Part shown: positions 33,939-45,474 of the stretch, one piece after another
How positions within the stretch are numbered: position 1 is the stretch's first letter
Layout of the letters: each line of letters begins with the position of its first letter
NCBI RefSeq assembly: GCF_000801105.2
Contig: NC_079516.1
Coordinates: 14,570,001-14,634,000, forward strand
Direction: 5' to 3'
DNA: 64,000 nt
Origin: Raphanus sativus
Lineage: Eukaryota; Streptophyta; Magnoliopsida; Brassicales; Brassicaceae
Translations under genes and position numbers: made by a program
The notes under the pieces: model-generated
Seen by the model: only the letters and a program-made list of their open reading frames with translations
Told to the model about the DNA's origin: nothing
The model's database searches: none

Positions 33939-36190
33939 CATATATCTTATATATATTGTTTATGATCCCTTCCAACTACCGATATATAATACTTTATGTT
34001 TAGAATTTCTTCAATCAGTCTCTGATAGTATTTCAGATTCAATGAGTACATGTATGTCTTATACTGAATTTAGTGAACAGACAATCAGTTTAATGAATTA
34101 GATATGGAAATACATACAGAAGGAACAAATCAACATAAATTATCTCAAAATGGTATCAAAATAGCAAAATAATATATATATATATATCTATATAATGATC
34201 GCATAAACATTAATATATATAAAACTTGTATCATATTTATGGAAAATATAAAAAGGCGTAAACTTATGTTTAATCTAAATATTTATAATAACAATACGTT
34301 AAACTAATGAATAACTTGATGGCCTGAGATATAAATTTTTACATTCCCTAATAAAAGGTATATATCTTTTTTAGTGATATGAAAAAGACGGATTAGTATG
34401 ATTATCAAATATCTTTACGAAGCTAGTGTACAATTAAATTAACAATCACGGCTGGATCCACGTATCGCTACTACCTGAGCATTAATTGGATTATATTGGG
34501 AAGAGAAGTTGGGTGATTTAAAATTATAAATTCTTATTGGGTAAGAATTTGATTTGCTATCATAGATTTTTTTTGGTGCATTTCCTGGTAATGTGTCTCT
34601 TCCTAATGAACTTTGATTTTCATTTTAAATGCATAACAAAATTGTAAAATAATAATATCATATATCTTCCTTTTCAAAGATTCCGAGCACTTTTCAACTT
34701 AAATTGTCAGAGTGGAAGTAATAAAAGGAAATTGAACCGTCATATATATATTAAAATGCTCAAAAAAATTTTTTCCAAAAAGGGTCAAATAGATTTAATT
34801 TGTTCTCCGTACTTTTTCAAAGAAATGAGCCAACAAAATTTCCTATATATTAACAGAGAAACATTTAAAAAGTTGTAACTTTAAATTTGTATTAATTAAA
34901 AAAAGATTTTCTTAGATGTCACTTAATTAAGATATTAATTTGGTTTATGTGGCACCATAAGAATCAATAGCTAGGAAGCTACGGAAGTGTGTATTTTTTA
35001 TTAAATAAAGCTACAGAATTAACTAATATGATTAACATATATATGATAATAAATGATTATAAATAATAAAGATTTAATAACAATTTGTATCATTCCTCAT
35101 TTTTGTTTAATTTTATATTATTAAAAAAATTAACAATCATATTTAACCATATAATAAAAATTTTAGATTTTTTCTTATATGTTATATTTTGAATTTTTTA
35201 AAACGACTTTAAATTACAAAAAATGTTAAAAATCTCTTTAAAGTTTTTATGATCAATGACTTAATTTTTTTGTTATAACAAGATACAATGATCATAAAAA
35301 TCCTATTAATATGAATCTTTATTTAATAGATATTCATATTAAATAATATATACACACACACACATATATATATATATATTAATATCATTTAAATTAAATT
35401 ATGTACCATTTAAAAATACATAAATATGTTAATTGTGAAATTTGCATTGAAAGAGTATTGAGACCTTAATATTTTAATTTGGAAATTTGCATCGAGAAAA
35501 TATCACATCAAAAAATACCACATCAAAAATTTTGAGATTAGTGGTTTAAATGTTTTGTTACATCAAAGATACAAATTTTATAAAACCATATGAGTAGAAA
35601 GTCTCGATAATAAATATTTGTAATAAAATATACTATATATTTATATCAATATCTTTGAAATAAAATTATATACCATATAAAATAAATAAAATGATTTTTA
35701 AATGTATTTACCATAATATATTGTAAATAAACAAGAGGTATAATTTTGATTTATGTGACTACTCTAGTCTCCTATAAATTAGAGAAACAATTGAATACTC
35801 TAGCAAATGTAAGATTTTATTAATTAATATTGTTCGAAAATATTACAAGAGATTGATAAACTAAGAATTATTTAGAAGTTATTGAAATCACCTAGCGAGA
35901 ACATGAATTACACAACAAATTTGATTTCCTAACCCTAACCCCAACCCCCTTTCTATTTGTCACAACATCGACAGAGAATATTTGGAAGTGTGTATTGACA
36001 ATTTGAAATTGTAACGATTTTTAAATTTCAGTCCATTGTTTTTCTTAAATGGACCGAAAACATTTTTTTAATGATCAACTAACTGGGTCACATACATAGT
36101 AAAATTGGTTTTGGTTTAAAAATATTTGCATACCCAAAATCAATATGAACCATCATCATTTTGTTTAAAATTTTGTCACAATTAAAAATA

Positions 36191-36773
36191 TAGGGTTGGG
36201 CAAAAAATTTAAATCCAAAAAATCAAACCAAAGCCGATCGAAAGAATAGTAGAGAACATTAGCCAAAATTGGTTATATATTCGAATGAGTTCAAAATTTT
36301 GGTATCTAAAGAATCGGAATTGAACCCGATCCAAACCGAACCAGATTATTACTTAAATATATTAATTATTTTAAAATTTAATATCTAAAATAATATACAA
36401 AAAATATAAGACGTTATAAAGTTGTCCAAACTACTTGAAAATATATACAAATAGTTATAACTACATGTTTAAAATAGCTAAATGATACTTAAAATACCTA
36501 AAACACTTCAAATATCTATTTATTTCTTATCCAAATATTTAAGCTAGACAAATTTTTATATTAAGTATTTTGGCACACATTTTTCAAATTTATATGTTAC
36601 ATATTATTTTATTTCTAGATTTTGAAAAATTTAAAGTATATATGAACTTTAGTTTTTGAAAAAAAAAATAGGTTAACTGAACTCAAACCCGAACTAAACG
36701 CACAAATATCCAAACCGAACCAAACCCATAAAGATCCGAATTAAACCAAATGGTACTAAAATGTCCACCTCTA
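36191..36773. mobile_element. hAT-like element related to 25,151-25,839 (diverged)
   Basis: The left end TAGGGTTGGGCAAAAAA and the right end, reversed TAGAGGTGGACATTTT, resemble the TAGGGxTGGGC ends of the 25.2-kb element. Subterminal CCAAACCGAACC-type motifs are the complement of its GGGTTCGG repeats. No target duplication is left, so it is older. Confidence 0.55.
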
Positions 36774-36854
36774 ATCAAATGTAAATGTAAAATTATTGAT
36801 AACAAAATATACATTTTTATAATTTAAGTACAATATACTTTTTAAAAAATTTAC

Positions 36855-36882
36855 TCCGCGCAAGGCGCAGATTATCATCTAG
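36855..36882 (+). mobile_element. Helitron 3' terminus (plus strand)
   Basis: The hairpin CCGCGCAAGGCGCAG is followed by ATTATCAT and CTAG (36,879-36,882), then T. The 5' end was not located. It is repeated at 56,839-56,865. Confidence 0.6.
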
Positions 36883-37429
36883 TGTAATATATTACCAAAG
36901 AAACTATTAAGAATATTTGACATAATTTAAGCTTATTTCTCTTAATTGTCCCTTAAAAGTTTAATCAGAATTTCATACGAAAAAATATATTTTTGTGGCT
37001 GTATATTCTTCTTTATTTGGTTAACTAGATATGAGCCAGTTCGATGCAATGAGTTTTGTTTGATGTTTTAATTTAATAAAAACAGAAATAATAAATTATT
37101 TTATTATAGTTTTATGTTTTTCTGCATATGTTGTGTGAAATTTATTTTATAATTTAAAAATCTGTTTTTACCTTTCACACATAAGTTCAAGTTAATGTCT
37201 GTATTTTATAATCATGATTGCATATATGAATTTTTATCAACTTTGTATTTAGAGCTAAAGAAAACATTATACTTAAAAGATTAAATTGAAACAAACCCCA
37301 ACTAAGAATTATAATGAAATAAAAAAAGTTAAATAATGCTAACTAAGTCAATGACAACATTATTCATTTTCTATACTAATTTAATATTTTACTAAATAAA
37401 ATTTTAAATTTTTCTTTTTGTTTGGATTT

Positions 37430-38060
37430 TTCACTAGGAAAACTTTCTATTTTATAAATCTCATTTTTATTTACAATTATATAATAGTAATTTTTCTTTT
37501 GTAAAATCCTAAAAAGAACTATAAAAAAATATTTTTGTAATGAGAAATTTTATTTTTCTAAATCTATTTTAAATCCTAAACAAAAGAAAAATTTTATTTT
37601 TGTAACATGTCATAATCTTAAAAATTTATTGACACATGTCGCAATAATGTTAATTAGCAATTTTGAAAACTAAGCTTTATATAATAAGATAGATCGTATA
37701 CACATTACAAAGAACTTACCGTGTCATTAAGATTTTAGTTAAGCGTGTAAATTCCTTTTGTAAAATCCTAAAAAAAACTATAAAATATTATTTTTGTAAT
37801 AAGAATTTTTATTTTTTAAATCTATTTTAAATCTTAAACAAAATATAATTTTTATTTTTGATACGTGTCACAATCTTTAAAATTTATTAACACATATCAT
37901 AATTATGTTAATTAACAGTTTTGAGAAATCAAGTTTTATATAGTAAGAAATTATGTTAATTAACAGTTTTGAGAAATCAAGTTTTATATAGTAAGATTGA
38001 TCGTACACGCATACTAATTACAAAGAATTTACCCTGTCATTAAGATTTTAGTTAAGCGTG
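37430..38060 (-). repeat. Two-unit AT-rich Helitron-like repeat, with C-rich edge
   Basis: Two ~310-bp units (about 37,437-37,745 and 37,757-38,060) share TTGTAAAATCCTAAAAA, GTGTCATTAAGATTTTAGTT and the motif of 1,210-1,320 in reverse orientation. Within the second unit a 48-bp segment ending TTTTATATAGTAAG is itself duplicated (37,903-37,998). A C-rich run (38,065-38,099) follows. Confidence 0.6.
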
Positions 38061-40193
38061 TAATCCCCCCCCCACCCCCCACCCCCACCCACACCCACCT
38101 TTGCTTTCTTCTTTCTCACATCCCCACTTAAAACTTATAATCATTAGACAGATTGGGTAATTATTAGCTACCCCGTTGCTATTAGAAAACTTAGCATGAT
38201 TAATTATTCATCACTTTGTTTCCATTTTCTTTATCACATTCAGCAGATGAATTGGCCAGTGTGAAATACCCTTTAAATAATCAGAAGTCATTCTTCCCCA
38301 CGAATGTCTAATGAGCGGAAAAAAAGAAAAAAAAAATTAAAGCAGAGAAAGGATATAACTATTAGATCAGTGGAGCTGAGTGGGCTTCAGATTGCCGATA
38401 GATCCATCCTAATTGTCTTCGTATTTTGTTAACATTTGTTGATTAGCTTACCAGAAAGTCCTGTCTAGTGTCTTTGACCAAAAAGAAATCTAATCTAGTG
38501 GTACGTAGAAAATGTTAAGACTATGTCATTATCCAAATTTAATCTGAACATCTTATTGACAATCAGTGTTAAATGACTTGGCAAGAGATCAGTAGTTATG
38601 TTAAATCTTGCTACTATTGAATAGCCTCCTTGTTTCCTGAAAAAAATATCATCTTATTGTATGTCACATGGATTTAAAAATTGCAAAATATGTTTATGCG
38701 TTTTATTTAATGTATAATTAATTAAATAAAATAATTTAATTAAAATTTTATTGGTTATTTAAACAAAAAAGATTAAAATTTAAAGTCACATTGAAATGTA
38801 GAATGTTATTCTCTTAAAAGCAAAAAAAAAAATAATATTTTAAACAGAAGAAGTATGATAAAACAGAAAAACAATATATGCACAGTTGATATAAAACTCT
38901 CAATACTAATAGAGTTTACAACCCAAGTCAACTCAAATCCACAAAGGAACGACCAATCGATTCTAAAAATGGAGATTATCTTACTCATGGTCATGGTGAA
39001 GAAAATAATCAAAACAGGAGGAAAAATAGAGAGCTAAGGCTTTAGAAAAACATGGAAAGTACAGTAGATGTAAGAAAAAAATTGCAACGATGGAGTTATT
39101 AATGTTGATTTACTTGCTTGAAAAATACATATAGGTCGCGGTAGGATAAGAGATGTCGAACCTCTGAGAACTGAAAAGCTACACAATGGACTTAGGTGAT
39201 TTGGATGCATAAAAATTCAAACGTGTGGGGAAAGAAACAAAAAAAAACTGTATCAAGTCAATGCTTGATATAGTTGCACGATATGTTCTCGAGAAACATG
39301 CTGCATTTATAAGAAACGTCAAAACTTTTGATTCCATAATCCATATTCATACTATCCCCAACAACGAAAACTATACCCTAGTAACACATTTCAAGTTTCT
39401 TTTCTTTTAACACATGTCAAGTTCTCTGATGGAATTGTGATCAGTATATAGACACATGTCTTTGATTCAGATGTATTTTAGTTTTTAACCTAATTTACCA
39501 ATTGGAGGGAAACTTACTTTCCCATCTGTCCCAATGGTTACTTAAGTCAAACTATATTAGCATGTATAGCTTTATGATACGCTGGTCGCATAAGTAGACT
39601 TTAAAAGAAGACAGTTTGAACTAAACTAACGCGTAAAGAGAGTTCTAACACCTAGGCTACATTATAGGCTCTACAAAGGCTACTAACGTGTCTCCTTTAT
39701 ACTTTTTATTGATCTCACACTTAAAAGTCAGTTCCCATGGCCTTTTCAGAGATCAGCTTGATTAAATTAGGCATAGTTTTCTTTTGCCTTATATTGCAAT
39801 GCTTTATATCAAATTCAATTCCCAATATCTTCTATTTGTTCAACAGTATGAAAAATGCGGATTTAGAATCAGGTTTTGATTAAAAAAGAATCAGATTATG
39901 ATATAGCGATAGCACTAACACCATCATCTAAACTTCATGTCTTGTTTATCCTTTATATACAAATAGCTAGAAACATTCTTAAGAACGTACCATTTGTTTT
40001 CTATAATTTATAGTCTAAGCAGAAAAAAAAATGTCTCACAGTAAAGAAGATATTTAGTATTTGTTCTTATTCAACATAATGAATTGTAAAATACATATCT
40101 AACCATTTAATCTGTATTAAATAAATATAGCCAATATCAAATCATATAATGAAAACGTTAATCTTAACATATATGATGGTAATTTAAATTATA

Positions 40194-41319
40194 GGGAAAA
40201 TCACATTAAAAATCCTGAAAATGGCACATACTGACATTTTAAATCTTGAAGTTTTTTTACTAAAACTTTTAATCTTCAAAGTGACATTTGTATCAGAAAA
40301 AACCTTGAAATTATAAAGTTGACATGTTTAACAAGTAAAAAAAAGAAAAATTAAACAAAAATTAAAAAATTAAATAAAATTCAGAAAACTAATAAAAACT
40401 ATAATATTTAATCAAAATACAGAAATTTAAATAAAATTAAGAAAATTAAGTAAAATTCAGAAAATTAAATACAATAAAATTAAAAAATAACAAAAAGTTA
40501 GACAATTTAAAAATAAATAAAAAATAAAAACTAAAATAGTATTTTCCAAAAAGTTACAAGATTGTTATTTTTAGAATGGACCACATCATTAACAATTATA
40601 ATTTCAAACATATCATTACTTATGATGATGATTTCTAACATAATCATTAACAATGATGATTTTGACATATCTCCAACGGTAATTTCTGATACCGTCGTCG
40701 AAAATAACTGTAGATGTGTTAATAAAAACATTTTGACAGCCGTCATTGTCAACGATGATATGCATAATGCATGTATTACACTAAATTTTAAACGAATAAA
40801 ATGTCAATTTGATGTTTATTAAAACATTGTTATTTGTAAAATTCATGAATTTTTATTTAATTTTATTTCCTTTTTATTTAATTTCTGTATTTCGATTTAA
40901 TCTTATTCATTTATTTATTTGAATTTTTATTGACTTCTGATTTTAGTTATTTTCTGATTTTTATTTAATTTTCTTTAATTAATTTAATTTTCTGAAAATT
41001 TATTTAGTTTCTGAATTTTATAATAATTTTCTATTTTACGATTTTTTGAATTTAATTTAATTTTATGAATTTTTATTTAATTTTCTGATTTTTTTATTTT
41101 TTGTTTTATGAATTTTTTTTATTTTATGAATTAAATAAATATTTTTTTTGGAGAAAACCTACACATCACTATTTTTACCTGCTAAACATGTTATTTTTTT
41201 TGTTTGAAGATTTTTTATGATACAAATGTCAATTTCAAGGTTAAATGTGTTAGTGAAAAAACTTCAAAGTTTAAAGTGTCAGTAAGTGCCATTTTCATGG
41301 TTTTTTATGCAATTTTTCC
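40194..41319. mobile_element. MULE-like fold-back element, 1,126 bp
   Basis: The ends GGGAAAATCACATTAAAAATCC and, reversed, GGAAAAATTGCATAAAAAACC belong to terminal inverted repeats well over 100 bp long. They continue through GGCAC(A/T)TACTGACA and ACTAAAACTTTTAAT-like blocks. The exact 10-bp target duplication TTAAATTATA flanks it (40,184-40,193 and 41,320-41,329), the length expected for Mutator-like elements. The centre carries ACGATGATG-type repeats. The 73- and 86-codon open frames on opposite strands there are not convincing genes. Confidence 0.8.
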
Positions 41320-42270
41320 TTAAATTATATTTACAGAAGTGAAATATCATACAGTAAGTATATGTTTTTTGGAAGTTACAAAAAGTATATGTTTTGGAAG
41401 TTACAAAAAAGTATATGTTTTGGAAGGATTAACAATGCTAAACATAGAGATACAAACTACTAATTTTTTAAATAATAATTAAAATTTTATATATAGCTTA
41501 AATATTTATATTAGTTTCATTAAACAATTCACTAGATATATTTAAACATCACAGGACTAAGCAACCAACAAGGATTATAGTTTTAAATCTCACACATTCT
41601 GTAAATATTAGTATATACTAGTATATTTCATTTTAAACACATGTACAAGGTACATGGTAGGGTAAGGTAGGGTAGGTTTATTCAATTAGGTGATGTTATT
41701 TAACTAATTACGTTTACGCTGGAAGTGGTCGATTAAACAAAATGGATTGTGTGTGTGTGTGTGTAACTTTGTCTGGCCTGTGATCTTTACTCCACTCGTA
41801 TCCTCATCCAATAAAGTATATTTCTCATTGTGACATCCGAAATGACGAAAGCTATAGCAAATATATACTAGTCGAAGGCCAGAGAAAAAAAACATTAAAT
41901 ACCAAAAGGGCTTAGTAAGAAGGTTAGAACTGTGGCGACTGTAATTTTTTTATCAACCAATTAGTCGGCATGCAAATTGCAATATATAACGAAGTTGGTC
42001 TACCTTCTTTAATTGTGCAATGAAATACAACCTCGTGAAGTTGATGTGCCGTTATTTTGCTCTGCAGAAGCCCATCTATATATTTTTTGATATTTGCATT
42101 GCATGTGTTCTTAACCATTTATCTCAGTGGTCTTATTTTGTGTTTCCTTGATTTACAATTAATAAAAAAATTATATTTGTAGCTGATCTTACCCAAATGG
42201 GTTGCTTACCTTGATGCGTAAGAGAATTCTAGTTTTTATTCAAATAGAGGTTCATTGTTTTTGTTTTTCA

Positions 42271-43124
42271 TTTTTTTTTGACAACAATAGACTACTCTAG
42301 TGACTTCCTACCGGTTCGGAAAACCAAATCAGAGGAACTGAATCGACATAAAACATAGTTAAAGGAGAACTCTTTACACCACGTACAAGTTTGTCTGCCA
42401 TTGTATTTTGTGCCCTTGGAATATGTCTGATTTTAAAGGTAGGAAAGAAAGTTTTACTTCGACAAAATTCTTCCATATGTGAAGTAAATGCTGGTCATTT
42501 TTCAGGTGACGACACCATCTTCACCAGTTGAGAACATTCCGCTGCAAAAACTACATCTGAAAATTGCAAGATTTTCATACACTCCATTACCCATATCAGC
42601 GTTTCACATTCTGCATGTAAAGGAGATAGGCTACGTCGGAGATTTATTGCCTCCATCATAACATTTTCGGAATCCGTCCGTCTACAAAACCATCCTTGAC
42701 CAGTGAAAACATCATGTTCTTTCCAAGCTCGGTCTACAAAACAAACTCTAGTTGATTCTAAAGAGTGCAAATTGAGAGCACTCTGAAGTAACCCATAGGA
42801 TTTCTTAATTAATATTTGCACCTCATTCCAAAGCTTTTCCTCAATCTCTGCTAAACGAAGGATCTCCGGGGGATTGCCATCCTTATTCTTATAGACCTTA
42901 TCGTTTCGATTTTTCCATATATACCACATAATCCAAGGAAAATAATCTGACCCAATATCTTTTGGGAGTCTCCAAAAAAGATAATCCAAACTAGTGAAAA
43001 CTAATGATGCTGAAAAAACTCCAGGAGGAGAAGAGATCTTTGATAAAGCCCAAGCCTGTAAAGCAGGTGGGCATTCAAAAAGAATATGATACGCAGATTC
43101 AATTTTTGTTTTTCTAAAACCCAT
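42271..43124 (-). pseudogene. LINE fragment: zinc-binding RT tail plus RNase H-like domain
   Basis: The minus-strand frame from 43,124 reads AYHILFECPPALQAWALS, the zinc-binding region that ends plant non-LTR reverse transcriptases, then an RNase H-like region (GWFCRRTDSENVMMEA, LHAECETLIWVMECM). A TGA at 42,497-42,495 interrupts it. The same frame continues with KIRHIPRAQNTMADKLVR to a stop near 42,297. An A-tail (T run 42,271-42,279 on the plus strand) closes the 3' end. The reverse transcriptase proper is missing, so it is a 5'-truncated dead LINE. Confidence 0.8.
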
Positions 43125-45420
43125 TTTTTATCCAATTTAGTTCTTCTGTAAAATGACTTTCCTAAAATGAAACTAGTTTTTAAAAAGAAAAACTGTCTAA
43201 TTTTAAACTAAAATCAAAATCCAACCTTTTCTAGTTTTGTTGCTTACTCAAAAGGAATTTATATTTATTTAATACAAATTGGAAAAAAAAATCATGATCC
43301 AGTCTACATGTTTTTCAACTAAATTTTGGATTATACAACCGGTAAATATACCAACTGTATACTGCGATTCAGATAAAACAAAGAATATAATAATAATGAT
43401 TCACACTCTACAGAAAACACTTGAGATCAAATTTCAGCATCTATATAGGTTCCATGATATTATTAAATAAAAAAAAATAATTATATATAATTTATGTATA
43501 AATTATCATTATTTATTTATTGGTAGAGCAGTAAATGATTTATAAATAATATCATCACAAAAATTAATATATGACATATAATTTATTTTTTATAAATAAT
43601 ATAGATATTATTATTTTGTAATATATATTATGTTATGTTTTTAATTAAAAATAATGAACTATATGTGTAATTATATAAATTATATTATATTTTAAATGTA
43701 AATATTGTTCTTTTTAATAGTTAAAATATTTATAGCAAATTTTAGTTTTAAAATATAAATTCATTTTTTTATTATAGAAATAAGTTAATTACATATAATT
43801 TTTTTAAGTTTTATATATTCTAACTCCATATTTTCTATCAAAAACTCCATATAAGAGTATTAATCAAAGAGAGAGAAGCGTCAACATTTTCTAAATGATT
43901 TTTAAATGATTTTGTGATAAATATTGATTGGATAATGACAAGCATAATGATTATGCTTATACTACCAATCAAACCCTTAAATCCAATTTTTTTTGTGGAA
44001 GCCTATGTAGAACTATATGAAAATGATGTAATAGAGACAAAAAGAAAATTCACAAAAATACTTCAACTAAATTTCGTTAAGTTTTTTAATATTCAAATTT
44101 TCTTCTATCCAATTTAATATATTAACTAATTATTGTACTCAATTTAATATACTAACTCTTTAATTAATGCTTATATTAATACTTAAGCAATATATATTTT
44201 ACTCAAATGTCTAATAAATTTCAAACGTAATTTAAAAAAACATCTACAAATTTTAAAACAATTTCTACATTTGAGGTTTTAGGAAAGAATCGAGCTAAAA
44301 TTTAGAGAAAAAAATAAATTTATAAGAACTTAATTTGAAGGAAAAAAAAATTATTTAATTTTGAAATCAAACTAAATTTGAATTCAAAACAAAATTTTAG
44401 AACACACAATCTAAAAATTCAAAATTTATTTACTTTTGTTTCTAAAACTTAAAATAAAGTTATGATTATTAAGATTTATTTTGTAAATTTATATATTTTT
44501 AATTTCATTTAAAACTTATTAATATTTTGATTGAAATAAACATAGTTTGGGTTTTAAATTGGAAACAATTTTAAAATTTTATGTATTAAAATGAGTAAAC
44601 TACTTAGTTAAATTTTTCTTAAAAAGATAATTAGGTAAAGTATTGAAGTGGCTAGCCAAAAATTTGGGTATTAAAAAGTTTAAGAAAATTTAGTTAGAGT
44701 GTTTTTATGGAATTTTCTCAAAATATAATTACTCTTATAATATAAATTAAATTCATATTAATCGTTGATACATGGAGTTATCAAAGGCAAACAAGAGATT
44801 ACCTACATCAATCTTTTACAAAAGATTTCCATGAGGTAACTAGTCAAAAGTGTATTGGAACACAAAAATCTCATAGGTGGAAATTAAAAAAGGAGAACTC
44901 CATTAATTAAATAAATAAACTCATATTTAGACATTTTAAGCACATATATATACATATATATGAGAGATAGTCACATCACAACAAACAATTTAACAATCTC
45001 TTTCTCCTATAAGATTTAAGAGACTAGTTCTCTGATCATCCTCCTGTTTCCACTCTCATCAAAACACAAATCAACGATAATCTCTCGCTCTCTTTACTCA
45101 TTCTTCTTATTTGGATAAGATCTCTCTCTATCTCTCTCTCCCTTATTTTCAGCAGATTCAATCCAAACCCTAACCTCTTTGATTCTGATCGCAGAATAAT
45201 AATATTCTCTTCAGAAAAACTATATATATTTTGACAAAAACACTATTTTACCATCCCTTTTTTACTTTCTTACTCCACACCATAAATGTCAAGTTATTCA
45301 ATCTGTCCTTTGCCCTTAACTACTGTCACCACCACCACCACCACTTCTATGCTACAAACCCTTCTCTTATTTTCTTAAGAATACGTACTTAAAAATACAT
45401 TACAAATACCTACCAAGGCC
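43125..45420. other. AT-rich intergenic DNA and distal upstream region of YUC6
   Basis: No gene recognised. From about 44,960 the sequence becomes pyrimidine-rich (CTCTCTCTATCTCTCTCTCC near 45,122) and less AT-rich, presumably YUC6 regulatory DNA. A CACCACCACCACCACC run lies near 45,330. Confidence 0.5.
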
Positions 45421-45428
45421 CTATAAAA
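45421..45428 (+). promoter_or_regulatory. YUC6: Probable TATA box of YUC6
   Basis: CTATAAAA lies 47 bp before the ATG at 45,475. Initiation about 30 bp downstream would give a leader of only about 20-25 nt. An upstream start with a longer leader cannot be excluded. Confidence 0.4.
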
Positions 45429-45474
45429 CGCAAGAGAAAGAGAGAGAAGTGATTCTTGGTTTAGCTTTCTTGAT

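Larger units (their letters stand above)
33939..44007. repeat. First copy of a >10-kb near-identical direct repeat
   Basis: Collinear with 53,926-64,000 through all intergenic features. The second copy starts exactly at the right edge of a 100-N gap and is still matching at the window edge. Differences in the first ~4 kb are mostly 1-nt indels in homopolymers. Later differences are a mix of substitutions and indels. The left flank of this copy is not repeated before the gap. Confidence 0.95.

Noticed and set aside
35926..35950. CCTAACCCTAACCCCAACCCC, telomere-like repeats
   Set aside because: Only about two CCCTAAA-like units, imperfect, in ordinary intergenic DNA. Not an interstitial telomere array.
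38065..38099. C-rich run that could suggest an i-motif or G-quadruplex
   Set aside because: Simple low-complexity tract with irregular spacing. No further support for a structural role.
38855..39410. 61-68-codon frames repeated near 58.8-59.4 kb
   Set aside because: Short frames in AT-rich DNA. Their repetition comes from the large repeat, not from selection.
40562..40822. 86-codon plus and 73-codon minus open frames, also present at 60,549 and 60,518
   Set aside because: They overlap each other inside the MULE-like fold-back element and consist of ATGATG-type repeats. Their conservation merely reflects the 10-kb duplication.
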